This document shows positions 1 through 12,935 of a stretch of 64,000 bases of DNA, in pieces. Position 1 is the stretch's first letter, and each line of letters opens with the position of its first letter. The stretch is from Ptychodera flava (Eukaryota > Hemichordata > Enteropneusta > Ptychoderidae): assembly GCF_041260155.1 (NCBI RefSeq), contig NW_027248277.1, positions 5,887,910 to 5,951,909 of the forward strand, written 5' to 3'. Below the pieces are notes generated by a model. The model was not told the origin of the DNA. It made no database searches and was given only the letters and a program-made list of their open reading frames with translations. The translations under genes and the position numbers were made by a program.

Positions 1-2091
1 ATAAATGCCCTAGGGCACAGCAGATTTTGTGTTGCAGCTGGTTTCCGCTGTGTTACCAAATTTGAATATTAAAACGTACCAGATGTCTACAGAATATGAC
101 ATGTTCACTTTTGATGGACAGTTCTTTACTACGGCGCTGTCATTCGTTTCTGGAATTTGGCGACCAAGGTTTTACGAGTAAATAAACACCCTGAATTGAG
201 CACTCTGATTGGTCAATCAACAGTAGATAGTTTTTAATTAAATATCCTGAACTACAGATACAATCCAAGTATACTTTGCTATCATGTTTCATAATGATAT
301 TAATTTAAAGTATCTTCATAAAGTTTCAAAGATGAACAGGATAATCATACCTCATGAACTGAGAAATACACCTCATGAACTTTCACATAGGAGCTTGCAT
401 TGTTCTATTATTATCAAATTATTTAAACTTCGGTTTCAGTGATTGGTTCAAATTGATCACGTGAATGATTTGCACAAATGTTCTGAGAGTGTTTTTGCTA
501 TTTAAAAAGAACATAGGTGGACATTGTTTTCAGTTTGGTTGCCGATGTTCTGTCAACAAACTAAGTCACAAAATGTTACTGTATTAAACTTTACTTGTCC
601 TTACGGCCGAATTATTCAAACCATGTGGTGATATTCAAGCGCTTCATCGACACAACGAAAGCGTTTAAATATGGAATGTTAGCCTCATTTATAGTTGAAT
701 GAATAAACTTGAAAATTGACTGCCCTCAATATATGAACCACGGAATGTCAAGTACCCCAATAAGTGAAGGTGACTTGTTTTTCTTTAACCATACCAATGC
801 CTTACTACAGTGCAATGCTCAAAGCCCAAAATAGCTGCAAATGTGTAATAAACCGATCTCAAAATATCCTCACTCAGTTTCCCAAGAGTTTTCTTTGAAT
901 AAGACCTATACAAGACTGAACTTTGAATAAGATCCACTAAAGACTGAAAAATGTGTATAGCACTGTCATCAGTGTCGAAAGTTGCATTTAAATTCAAACG
1001 TTTTAACATTACTTTTGATTTGCTCCATTTCAAAAAGCTAATCATATTATAGAGAAAATAAAGAAAATAACAACAAAATGTTGGCCATCGTGTGTTGTGC
1101 ATTCAAGTAAATGGCATCATGCTTGTTTTCTTTGTGATCACGATGTGTATGTGCAGGAAATACTGTGTCTTTTGTATTTTTCCGTTGGGGCGCCATTTTA
1201 TGAGTGCGGCACCCGTTTATTATTCAGCCTGTTAAACCGTGTTCGCATGGTCGAAATCAGCGAGCAGTGATACTTCTATACACATCCCTATTAGCACATT
1301 TACACGATTCAACTTTGGTTTGAAAATAAAATCATGAAAATAATGCATAAAATTCGCAGCTATATATTGTTGGGTCTTTCAGGTAAATCAGCCGTTCATT
1401 TCATTTCCGAAAGTAATATAATTACTTGGCCTCTTAGACTGTTGACAGTCCCTTATACCTTTTCTTTTCTATTATTGGTAGTCTTTCGCACATACAGGGG
1501 TTGGGGTGGTGGTGGTGGTGGTGGGGGTTCGCAGGCAAATCGTCGAAGGCGCTAGCTGGGAATGCCAGAGCCCTGACCGCGTGTCTAGTCTTCGGCACTC
1601 GTGGTTATGCCTGCAGTATTCCCCACCCATGTATTTGCGAAAGACTACACTAATAATAGAAAAGGAAAAGCACAATTTGATTATCGACAGTCTGGCACAG
1701 CCTCTGCGTAAAGACAATATATCCCTACTTCTTTGACTTTTGAAGTAATGCAGACTGTTGACCGATCACCTATTTGATTGAATGAATGTAGGCGTTGAGC
1801 AGTGTGTGGCTTTTGACTATGACTTTTCGCCCAACATTCACAATTTTTCCCACGCATAACGTACAGTCATGATGATACAGAGCATATAAAGCTAACTTTG
1901 TTTTAGAATGTTTTTACTGAGATCGTAAATTCTGTTTCCACACATTTTTTCCTTTCCAAATGTAGCATATTTTGTCCGAACTTACGGACAATGTATGAAA
2001 AAATGTTTCTTTACAACAGCTGCAAGCATAGACAGTTTTTCTACTGTCTATGCTATTACTCAGTATTGGGAGCTGAGGCGATTGCAAACAG
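1..2091. other. Intergenic stretch, no gene recognised
   Basis: I see no supported coding exon here. The stretch is AT-rich. It holds a short GGT/G-rich run near 1,500-1,520 and a perfect hairpin near 2,027-2,054 (11-bp stem, 6-base loop). Open frames in this stretch are short, overlap on both strands and show no recognisable domain. Confidence 0.6.
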
Positions 2092-2103
2092 TGCGCATGC
2101 GCA
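2092..2103. promoter_or_regulatory. Palindromic NRF-1-type site (candidate promoter element)
   Basis: TGCGCATGCGCA is a perfect palindrome that matches the known NRF-1 consensus (YGCGCAYGCGCR), a common element of TATA-less animal promoters. It lies in a locally CpG-richer patch. A GT donor-like site follows near 2,301, and a good acceptor lies near 3,980, just before the start codon at 4,034. I infer that it could mark the promoter and 5' non-coding exon of the seven-exon gene downstream. No transcript evidence is available. Confidence 0.35.
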
Positions 2104-2629
2104 ATTTGATATTGCGTTCTTCACCTTTGAGCTCATTTATGTCAAAATACGCCCATTGCAAAGGAAACGACCATTTGAAAACCAAAATACACCCCTAAGA
2201 AACACACTGGTGACAGGGCGTCGTATATGAAGATCTTTACGAAGGTCGATGCAAGTGACAAACAACGTAAACATTTAATTGTACCGTCGATACAAGTCGA
2301 GGTGAGTTGTCGATTCATGAAATACAAGAGCTATAGTATAAGCTTATGTGCTTCCTGGTTGACAGTACAACTTATGTATTATTGGACTTTGATCAATAAC
2401 ATTGGTTACGGCTTTAAAGGTATGAAGCTTTGTCAGACTCGTTCCACTTCTACATTTTCAAATTTATGCCGACTTTCTGAGTATCCAAGAACTAAAATAT
2501 TTTACTAGCAGAACATTCTAATCAAGTATAAACTAAGATGTGAGACGGTGGCGAATTTCACTGAAGCATTTCCGAAAACAAAAAAATGCGTAAAATATAC
2601 AAAGTTGTCGGCGATCGGTTCAGGCAGAA

Positions 2630-2975
2630 TGCAACTCGGAGACAGATATTCTTACGTTCAAACTTAAAATACCTGTCTGGTCTACCGTTTGTGGCAACTC
2701 GTTTTTAAGCTTTAGGGGTAAATAGTTTCATGCTTTCAATATTTGCAAACATTAAGCATTTCCCCTATATTTAGTTAATACAGGGATGACGGCCATTTTG
2801 AATTTGAAATATTGGTAAATATCGGATAATTTGTTTTACTAGTAGTACTACCAATTTTTAAAGTGACCCTTGATTTTTTTCTTGATTTTGAAAGAGAGTG
2901 GTTTAAAGTTTGCCTAAGGAAGGAAGTTCGAGCAAAAGTTTAAGTCTTTCATTTTCAAGTCGCGTAATTGTTAAT
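2630..2975 (+). repeat. Degraded copy of dispersed TTAA-ended MITE family 1
   Basis: Shares its core with copies near 24,289, 35,068, 36,944, 43,665, 46,800 and 53,351. The shared core is a stretch about a mutagenised 'cagggatg-cggccattttgaat' region, then a run reading 'ttgattttgaaagag', then 'aaaagtttaagtctttca'. The terminal repeats are decayed in this copy, so its limits are approximate. Confidence 0.6.
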
Positions 2976-3000
2976 GATTTTTTTCACAATTTTTGTTCAT

Positions 3001-3100
3001 TAGGCTGCATTTACAAACACCACTGGAGGGGGATTTGGAAATATTCAGGGTACGTGGGGGCACTTGAACGGATTTGGGGACTCAAAGGAGAAACTCAGAA
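3001..3100 (+). repeat. Decayed end of the GCTGCGTTCACA element family
   Basis: TTAG followed by GCTGCATTTACAAACACCA and a G-rich tract with repeated ACTTGAA/GATTTGG motifs. This resembles the left end of the fuller element at 55,304-56,935. Only this end is recognisable. Confidence 0.5.
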
Positions 3101-4033
3101 CAAAACTGTCTCTGATTGTTACGTGTTTGGGTTTTCAATTTTAAGCTATAACTTCTGGCTAATTTTTAGGTGGTTTTGTTTTTATATATCCACTGCAGTT
3201 TCTTGCTCTTCGCCCTGAAGCGTGATGAAACGTCCAGCACAGCCATATGTGTTCAGTCAGCATTGTTATTGTTTATGGGCCGGCCCAGAATTCATATGTC
3301 ATCAATAACAATGATTACCGTCTTACAAATGCATACACGGTGTATTTGCAAAACAATTTTGTTATTCTGACATGCTTTTGGAGTAGAACAACAAACTGCA
3401 GTTTTTACACAGAACCAAATATACGTGATTGGCCAAAAGGTACACCTATATTGGAAAAATATTTTTTCTCATAGACTACAATGTATTGTGAATCAACATT
3501 ATCCATGAAATCAAAATCAATTTTTTTTGTACACACATGCACTTTTTACCTGCCACTTTTAAGCAAAGTACTTTACATGAATTAATATAATAATGTACAG
3601 ATATAACCTTTTTATGGGAAAAATGTTAATAGTTTGCCAAATAGACTCCCATGTATTATGATTTGATATTTTTAGACGAAACATTATATCGGCTACATTT
3701 TGCCTTCCAATAGTTGCCAAAAAATGGTGACCCTCCCCAAAAGGAATGCGTGAAATTTCATGACCCTTCAAAAATGATTGCGCAAAAAATTGCAACCCAC
3801 CTGTAATTTCTGGAATTTAAAAATTATAGCAAGTACATCATATCTTCTTTTAATGAATAGCAATAATTTAAGTACATAAGTCTTAGGAACGTAGGCATAC
3901 TTAATTTATTATTTCCGAAATTTGCGTTTTAACTGCTGATTGGTACTTTTGTCTGTCTGTATTTTTGCCTGTCTCGACAGGTTTTCACGCTTTTCATAAA
4001 TTTGACATCTTTTCTATTACAAAGTGATAAATA

Positions 4034-6620
<2,587 letters not shown>

Positions 6621-6664
6621 AGCTTGTCAAAGTCATAAATATGATTTTTTGATGAACAGTGTAG

Positions 6665-6686
6665 GTGGTTAGGGTTAGGGTTAGGA
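6665..6686 (+). repeat. Short interstitial telomere-like repeat
   Basis: About three units of GGTTAG in the 3' flank of the seven-exon gene. The same motif occurs in large number inside the foldback element at 11,120-11,757. Confidence 0.8.
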
Positions 6687-6704
6687 ACGAAAGTCAAGGC
6701 TTTC

Positions 6705-6710
6705 AATAAA
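6705..6710 (+). terminator. Polyadenylation signal AATAAA
   Basis: Canonical hexamer about 85 nt after the stop codon of the seven-exon gene, a normal distance for a short 3' UTR. A second AATAAA lies near 6,780. Confidence 0.5.
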
Positions 6711-7330
6711 CAGACAATGTATCATCAATGTCAAATTGAGTCTTTGTTCAACAATGAAAATTGAACACTTTTTTGTTTGTAAATAAACTTTAATTATTAC
6801 CTATGGAAGATATAGTGTAAAATAATGGCTGAGGCGATTAAGTCACATGATACGAATGATTCAATACTTAAATCTTTATATAGTGGATTTTAATTCATGA
6901 AATGCAGGCTGGACTCACTGATAAATGTCAAAGTTTCATAAAAGATTGTAAAATTATTGTTTGTTACGGGAAATGAAAGTAAGATTACTACTTTTTCTTT
7001 TAGTTTAATACTCAATGTAACATGGTTATGGTTGATATCCTTTCTACGGTGTTCACCAGTGATCCTAATAAATAGTTACGTGTTTATTGTTAAATATTGC
7101 AAGCCAGGATTTCCTCTGATGTCATGTACAAGAACTCTTCCTCATAAAAATCAAAATTAAAGAAATTGAAGACAATGATTTACGATAAATAATGTGCAAT
7201 TAGTCATAGATTTTAACAGCTATTGGAAAAATGAGATTTTTTGCATATAACTGATGACCAACTGGAGGGTAATCTTTCACAAAGAGATTAATAGTATACA
7301 GATTATTGACCCCCAAACATTCTAATTTGC
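6711..7330. other. Intergenic, nothing recognised
   Basis: AT-rich sequence between the seven-exon gene and duplicated block A. I see no supported coding or RNA feature. Confidence 0.5.
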
Positions 7331-7615
7331 ATATTGAGGTGAACCGTGATATGTCTACAGACATAAAATTTAAAACATCTTATGTTTAACTTATATCAAG
7401 GACGAGGGTAGTCCACTATATTTAGCTGTTTCATAAAGTAATTTTTTATCCACATGATCAGACTGATAAATATGTGATATCTGTTTTTGTAAATTCTTTT
7501 TAATTCATTTTCATTGACTTGCCCAGTCTTTCGGTTAAATTTTATCTTAATAAAATGAATAAATTTAAGCCAAATTTGTCTCAATTAATGTAGTGATTGG
7601 AGTGAATGTGTTAAG

Positions 7616-7748
7616 ATTGGTGTGATCATGTAATAGCCAATTGACATCATTGGTGTGATCATGTAATAGCCATGTGACATCATTGGTGTAATCATGTAAT
7701 AGCCATGTGACATCATTGGTGTAATCATGTCATGGCCATGTGGCATCA
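7616..7748 (+). repeat. 33-bp minisatellite, four copies
   Basis: Four head-to-tail copies of a 33-bp unit beginning ATTGGTGTGATCATGTAATA, with a few substitutions between units. It is present in block A and absent from block B, so it expanded or inserted after the duplication. Confidence 0.9.
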
Positions 7749-9496
7749 CGGGCTTGGCAAACACTTACCTAAACCTGGCCGAAGCAAACATCCAAAATGT
7801 AGCAAAAAAGATGATTGAGACAGAGAATGACAGAATTTGTTGGAAATCATTCTTGAAACATAAGAAAATAAGTCAGGAGACTTGTGGGCTACTCTATGTA
7901 ATACAGAAAGAACACCTTTTGTGAACAGACAAATAATTCCCATGTTTCAAAAATATATCGATACTACTTATACAAAGACTGAGACTGTGGAAGGAAATGT
8001 GTCAAATCAAGATAGTGCTTGGTTTCAGTAGATGACAGCTTTACAGCATTGAAATAGTTATGAAATGAAATGAAATGAAATAACATTGACTTTTGTGTGT
8101 CTACTCAGATGTCTCTATGACAGGAGAAACAGAACACTACAGTATAATATAATTCTTCTTGTTAAATAATTTCATATTAGGCAATGGAGACTAAATGAAA
8201 GCAAACCCACAGAGATTGGAGCTATTAGACGGAAAGTCCTGAGGCAATTTCGGCTTTTCAGTAAATTGAACAGCCAAGTCTGGCAAGATCTCACAGTGAC
8301 TGGAAAAAAGTCCATTGTGTTTGTTGAAAAGTTAATATATAATAGAGCTGAAGCCAGCCAAAGTAGTATACTGGTTATACACTTTGGCTTTGCATGATTT
8401 ACAACATAAAATGGAAAGGAAATCTGTGAGGATTTAGTCTTGTATGTATATCCTTCTAAAAAGAAAGTAGAAGTGGGGACATATATTCAGACTAAAATGT
8501 TCAAAATTCTTTGCTGGTGTACTGGTGGCGTGGATGAGGTTCTCAACATATTGTTGTTGCAAAACTAACAAAAGTCAACTTTACTGAGCGGGAAAATTAG
8601 CACATGCACATCTGACGTGCTTTACCCTTCTAAAATTAACATAAGATATGCATATTGACCAATCACAGAGCCAAATTCATGTCTGTAATGATGCTACATA
8701 TCTTTATGTTATTTGACAATACAAAACTCTTTTATTCCAACGTTTGTGAAATCCATTGCCTCAAATACCAAATTATGACAGATACATCGATCCTGAATTT
8801 AATCGGTCTCTCAATTTAACATACTGAAAAGAGAACCAGCTTTCTAAAATGTCAAAGGCTCATTCAAAAATATATTGAAATAAAGAGCATTTTTTCGCAG
8901 GTTGGGTATTAGAATATCCAAACTTTTTACACAAACGCTTGACCAGTATCAACAACTTCCGAATTTTTAATTATCCCATACAATTATTGCACTTACACCA
9001 ACATAAATAGTGTAAATTTATGCAAAAATTTATCATGAAATGCTGTTGCTTTTGGTGAAATCGCAGTTTCTTTGCACTAAGCTTTACGGGTGTAAAGAAT
9101 ACATAATGCAAAAATTTTGATATCAATTAAATTCAATGACGATGTTTAGTAATTTCTATACAGGCAATTTGAATTTCAAGCTGATCCAGTGCAAGAAGAT
9201 GATAAAGTGTTTTCTTGTCAGAGAAATAAAGCAACTAAGATGGGAACTATTGTGATAAACTCTATTGACAAAGTTTAACATCTTGGAGGGTGATGGAGAG
9301 TGTCCTCATTAATATATTTTCACATAATGGTGAGAGTCATTCAACCTAATTCTAAATGTGACATGTAAAATGAACACTTGGACTGAAAATTACCTTTTTG
9401 AGAGATATGAATCAAAGAATTATTTGCTGATAAGCTGAAAATATCACCAGGTTTGACATTTTGATATTTTAATGGGAATGCCACAGCTATTTTTAC

Positions 9497-9629
9497 TTTT
9501 TTATCGCCTTTATTCTTCTTTCCTTTGCCATCGACAACAACATTTTGATCCCCGCCTTTGCCCACTGCCAGCTGTTTTGTCAGATCTTGCAGTTTCTTCA
9601 CCTCTGCATCAATCTTTGTCTTGTCCGCA
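9497..9629 (-). pseudogene. Broken copy of the methionyl-tRNA synthetase terminal exon
   Basis: The minus strand reads [16 protein letters not shown] and then a lysine/glycine-rich tail, almost the same as the real terminal exon at 19,521-19,691. Three things mark it as dead. Roughly 90 bp spanning the exon start and its splice acceptor, present at 19,650-19,750, are missing. A one-base loss near the end shifts the frame past the normal stop. It also lies downstream of the complete gene. The surrounding sequence is duplicated too, so this is a DNA-level duplicate rather than a retrocopy. Confidence 0.85.
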
Positions 9630-10399
9630 CAGCACAGCATAAAGCTTTAGATCCAAAAGCTCATTTTATGATTTTTGTAGCAAAAGTTTTAAATAAAAAG
9701 AAAGTAAACTTGGAAAAATAAAACATTTACAGAAAAGCAATGAAAAAAAGTAACGTAAATGGATGAAAATTCAGTGAAAAGCTATTAGTGCAAGATGCGA
9801 GGTATAATGATATTCAAATATGCAGATTACATTAATGAGCATTGTTTCAGTATTAAAATTCTATGCTAATGACCCTTAATCAATGTGGAATATTCGCGTA
9901 TCTCGGATCTTGCATTGTATAGTGAAAAGGATAAACGTTTTATTAAAAGGATGAATTAGCAATCAAGGTCACTCCCTGCACATTCATTTATTTTGCATCA
10001 AGCAAAATGTATCAGCCTTTGGCAAAGGTAGGAAGGCTATGATGTGTAAGTCAGTAAATCAAACAGATTCTCCTCCTTTCACATCTTTAAGTGTGCAAAT
10101 ATTGTTACATACAATTTCAACTAGCTTGTAGGTTCAATTCTCACAATTTACTATAGCCTTTGTCTTTTGAAAGGAGGCAAACTACATGATGTTGCAATGC
10201 ATCATGGGTAAAATGTTGAGTTTGGTAAAGGAGACAAGTCCGGTAGTCTACGGTTAAAATGTTGCCTTCTCACCACAGCAAGAGTTTGAGAAGTAATCTA
10301 TAAATACTTCTAGTTTTTGTCATGAAAATAGCTAAACTTATCTTTTCAGGCCAAAAAGAGGCATTTCTGGCATTTTGACAATTAGAATGTAATAATTTT

Positions 10400-10603
10400 C
10401 TTCATAGAAATAACATGATGCAACCATTTTGAATATGAAATCTTACTGAATTTTCGATATATCATTTCTGTGATACCAATATTTGCATAGTGAACCCTGC
10501 TTTTTTATCCATAATATGAAAAAGATAAAGCTGGTTGAAAGTTTTCCAGGGGAAAATTTGATCGAAAGTAACTCTTTCATTCTCAAAGTACTTACCACCT
10601 TAA
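10400..10603 (+). repeat. TTAA-ended MITE family 1, 5'-truncated copy
   Basis: The right part of the family-1 element is recognisable and ends in ACCACCTTAA. It corresponds to the copy at 36,944-37,263 in block T2, so it was already present before the TRIM block duplicated. Confidence 0.6.
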
Positions 10604-11119
10604 TACCCATTATCCTCTGTGGAGGACAACCTTCAATGAGAAATCAGTACGACGGGGTCATTTGAAAAAATCTGAGAATCTTTTTTTGATTCTGTCGCTC
10701 CCCCTCCACAGGTGTTTGTGTGTGTGCAGCCTTACTCAAGCCATGGGCGGGGCTTAGGTCATGAAATTTTTGTCATCTTAAAAGAGGGGTCATCAATTTT
10801 TTAGTGCAATGGGTAGGGAGTTCATTTATTTTGACTGATGCACAGGAAGAATTTGCCGGCTTACCCCAGGCCATAATAACTGCAGCTCCCTAACTGCAAA
10901 TTTCAATATTTAACGGGTGTGCTCGAAATACTGGAACCCTGAATTTAAATGCAAAACATGTTCTAATAAATGTTAAGTAATGGTGCCATACAATGATTTT
11001 ACTGTGTTTGATGTAATAAGTCATTTCAGCTCACCTTCAGAAGAAGCGCGATTTTGGCCTAAATGTCAGTTACGATTTGTACCGATGTCAACTAATGGTC
11101 CATAAGCATCCCATACAAT

Positions 11120-11757
11120 CACAGGGTACACGGGCTTGTTGTTTATTTGTGTCTGTTTGTTTGTGTGTATGTTTGTGTTTGTTTATTTGTTATTTTTAAT
11201 AAAATAACAGCGAAAAGCTGTTTTGTTAATATTTGTCAATAAAGAGCAATTTATTTGTTTATTTGTTTGTTTATTTATTTGTTTGTTTGTTTGTTTGTTT
11301 GTTGATACGTATTTCCGATGGTTAGGGTTAGGGTTAGGCTTAAGTTAGGGTTAGGGTTAGGGTTAGGCTTAAGTTAGGGTTAGGGTTAGGGTTAGGCTTA
11401 AGTTAGGGTTAGGCTTCAGTTAGGGTTAGGCTTATTCACTCCCTCTATAGGGAGTGAATAAGCCTTACCCTAACCCTAACCCTAACTTAAGCCTAACCCT
11501 AACCCTAACCCTAACCCTAACTTAAGCCTAACCCTAACCCTAACCATCGGAAATACGTATCAACAAACAAACAAACAAACAAACAAACAAACAAACAAAC
11601 AAATAAACAAACAAATAAACAAATAAACTGCTCTTTATTGACAAATATTAACAAAACAGCTTTTCGCTGTTATTTTATTAAAAATAACAAATAAACATAC
11701 ACAAACATACGCACAAACAAACAGACACAAATAAACAACAAGCCCGTGTACCCTGTG
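11120..11757. mobile_element. 638-bp foldback element with telomere-like internal repeats and a 7-bp target duplication
   Basis: The two halves are near-perfect inverted copies of about 315 bp. The termini read CACAGGGTACACGGGC and its complement. The centre is a tight hairpin around 11,446 (CACTCCCT-ctat-AGGGAGTG). ATACAAT flanks it on both sides (11,113-11,119 and 11,758-11,764) as an apparent target-site duplication. Each arm holds TTTG-rich runs and a block of TTAGGG units mixed with TTAGGCTTAAG. It encodes no protein, so it is non-autonomous. The superfamily is uncertain: hAT-like ends would predict 8 bp, and 7 bp is seen. High arm identity suggests a young insertion. Confidence 0.9.
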
Positions 11758-11764
11758 ATACAAT

Positions 11765-12071
11765 AGGCCAAACCCGGAATTCGAATCGACCACGGTACAA
11801 ACAAAGCCATGTGCGCAAACGCGCACAGACGTACGTGTATTTCCATACGCGTTCAGTACACATGTGGGTTTGTTTGTACCGGCATCACGTGATTATTTGG
11901 GCGTACTGAGTATGTAGAACGGCGTACGCATCGCGTCCTTTTTATTCCGGAGTAGAACCATTAATTCAGTTCAAATCACTCCGTGTCAACACTACTGATA
12001 AACATCGTGAACAATATTGTCGTGAAAACGACCTTTGAGCTCTGTCACACATATCAGCGTTCAAAAGAAGT
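11765..12071. other. Non-coding flank between the two foldback elements
   Basis: Only the last 120 bp or so (from about 11,950) match the flank of the second TRIM copy near 37,620-37,720. The part up to 11,950, together with the foldback before it, has no counterpart in block T2. I see no gene. Confidence 0.5.
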
Positions 12072-12079
12072 GAATTGTG

Positions 12080-12789
12080 CACAGGCGTGATGTTTACTGG
12101 GTAGTTTGTATTAGTGTAGTTTATGCTACGTTCCGACATTGTCTTCCGTAGCCTAATCACCAAGGTAAGAAACAGAATTATCCGGCCTGCAAAGAAAACT
12201 GCCCTTTCTAGTCGAAAAATAAACACGAATCCTACAGTCAGTTACCTCGTTCGACGCGGAAGGCTACTGTCCAAAAACACGGTCATGTCACGGTCAAATG
12301 AAAACTTTAGGAGAAATCTGCCGCGATTTGACAACATCGGCGATTCTGGTAGCCACCGTTGTAATAACGCAACTCATTATCATAATGGACGGTGTCCGCA
12401 CATAGAAAGCGGTGAATCTCAGTCTGATGCCGTTGATGGCGTTGCTCACGGACCAATCAGCGATGCGGACGGCGTACAATTATGATAATGAGTTGCGTTA
12501 TTACAACGGTGGACGCCAGAAATGCCTAGTTGGTGAAAACACGGCAGATTTCTCCTAAAGTTTTCATTTGATCGTGACATGAGAGTGTTTTTGGACAGTA
12601 GAGAGCCTTCCGCGTCGAACGAGGTAACTGACTGTAGGATTCGTGTTTATTTTTCGACTAGAAAGGGCAGTTTTCTTTGCAGGCCGGATAATTCTGTTTC
12701 TTACCTTGGTGATTAGGCTACGGAAGAGAACGTCGGAACGTAGAATAAACTACACTTATAGAAACTACCCAGAAAACAGCACGCCTGTG
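12080..12789. mobile_element. 710-bp foldback MITE, hAT-type 8-bp target duplication
   Basis: Arms of more than 300 bp are inverted copies around a centre near 12,436. The termini read CACAGGCGTGATGTTT on the left, and CACAGGCGTGCTGTTT when the right end is reverse-complemented. GAATTGTG is repeated at 12,072-12,079 and 12,790-12,797, an 8-bp duplication as expected for hAT elements. The paralogous site upstream of the second TRIM copy (around 37,725-37,735) reads straight through with no insert. The element therefore landed in T1 after the duplication. It has no transposase; open frames inside it are by-products of the palindrome. Confidence 0.9.
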
Positions 12790-12935
12790 GAATTGTGTGA
12801 TACGATCCAGAACTCCTAAGTTATTGTACATTGTTAGTGTAAAATTTGCATAGTATCTGCAATATCAGGTTGAAGGGCCTCATCTGCTAACTGCTCTGAA
12901 CCTGTTTCAGGTTGATTTACTAACACACATGCACA

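Larger units (their letters stand above)
7330..10375. repeat. Duplicated block A: decayed copy of the methionyl-tRNA synthetase 3' end
   Basis: Closely similar over its length, with indels, to block B (16,990-20,300). Both contain the synthetase terminal-exon region plus flanking sequence. Shared landmarks include the 'caaatttgtctcaattaatg' stretch (7,570 and 17,260), the 'agcaactaagatgggaac' stretch and the 'caatgcatcatgggta' stretch. Block A has its own minisatellite at 7,616-7,748. It lacks the 253-bp element found in B at 18,878-19,130. Confidence 0.85.

Noticed and set aside
7616-7748. Possible CRISPR-like array
   Set aside because: The 33-bp units are directly adjacent with no spacers, and the DNA is eukaryotic; it is a minisatellite.
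11776-11792. TTCGAATC motif resembling a tRNA B box
   Set aside because: No A box at the right distance and no cloverleaf, so neither a tRNA nor a tRNA-derived SINE is supported.
12123-12485. 120-residue + strand open frame
   Set aside because: It lies inside the inverted arms of the foldback MITE, mirrored on the other strand, with no domain.
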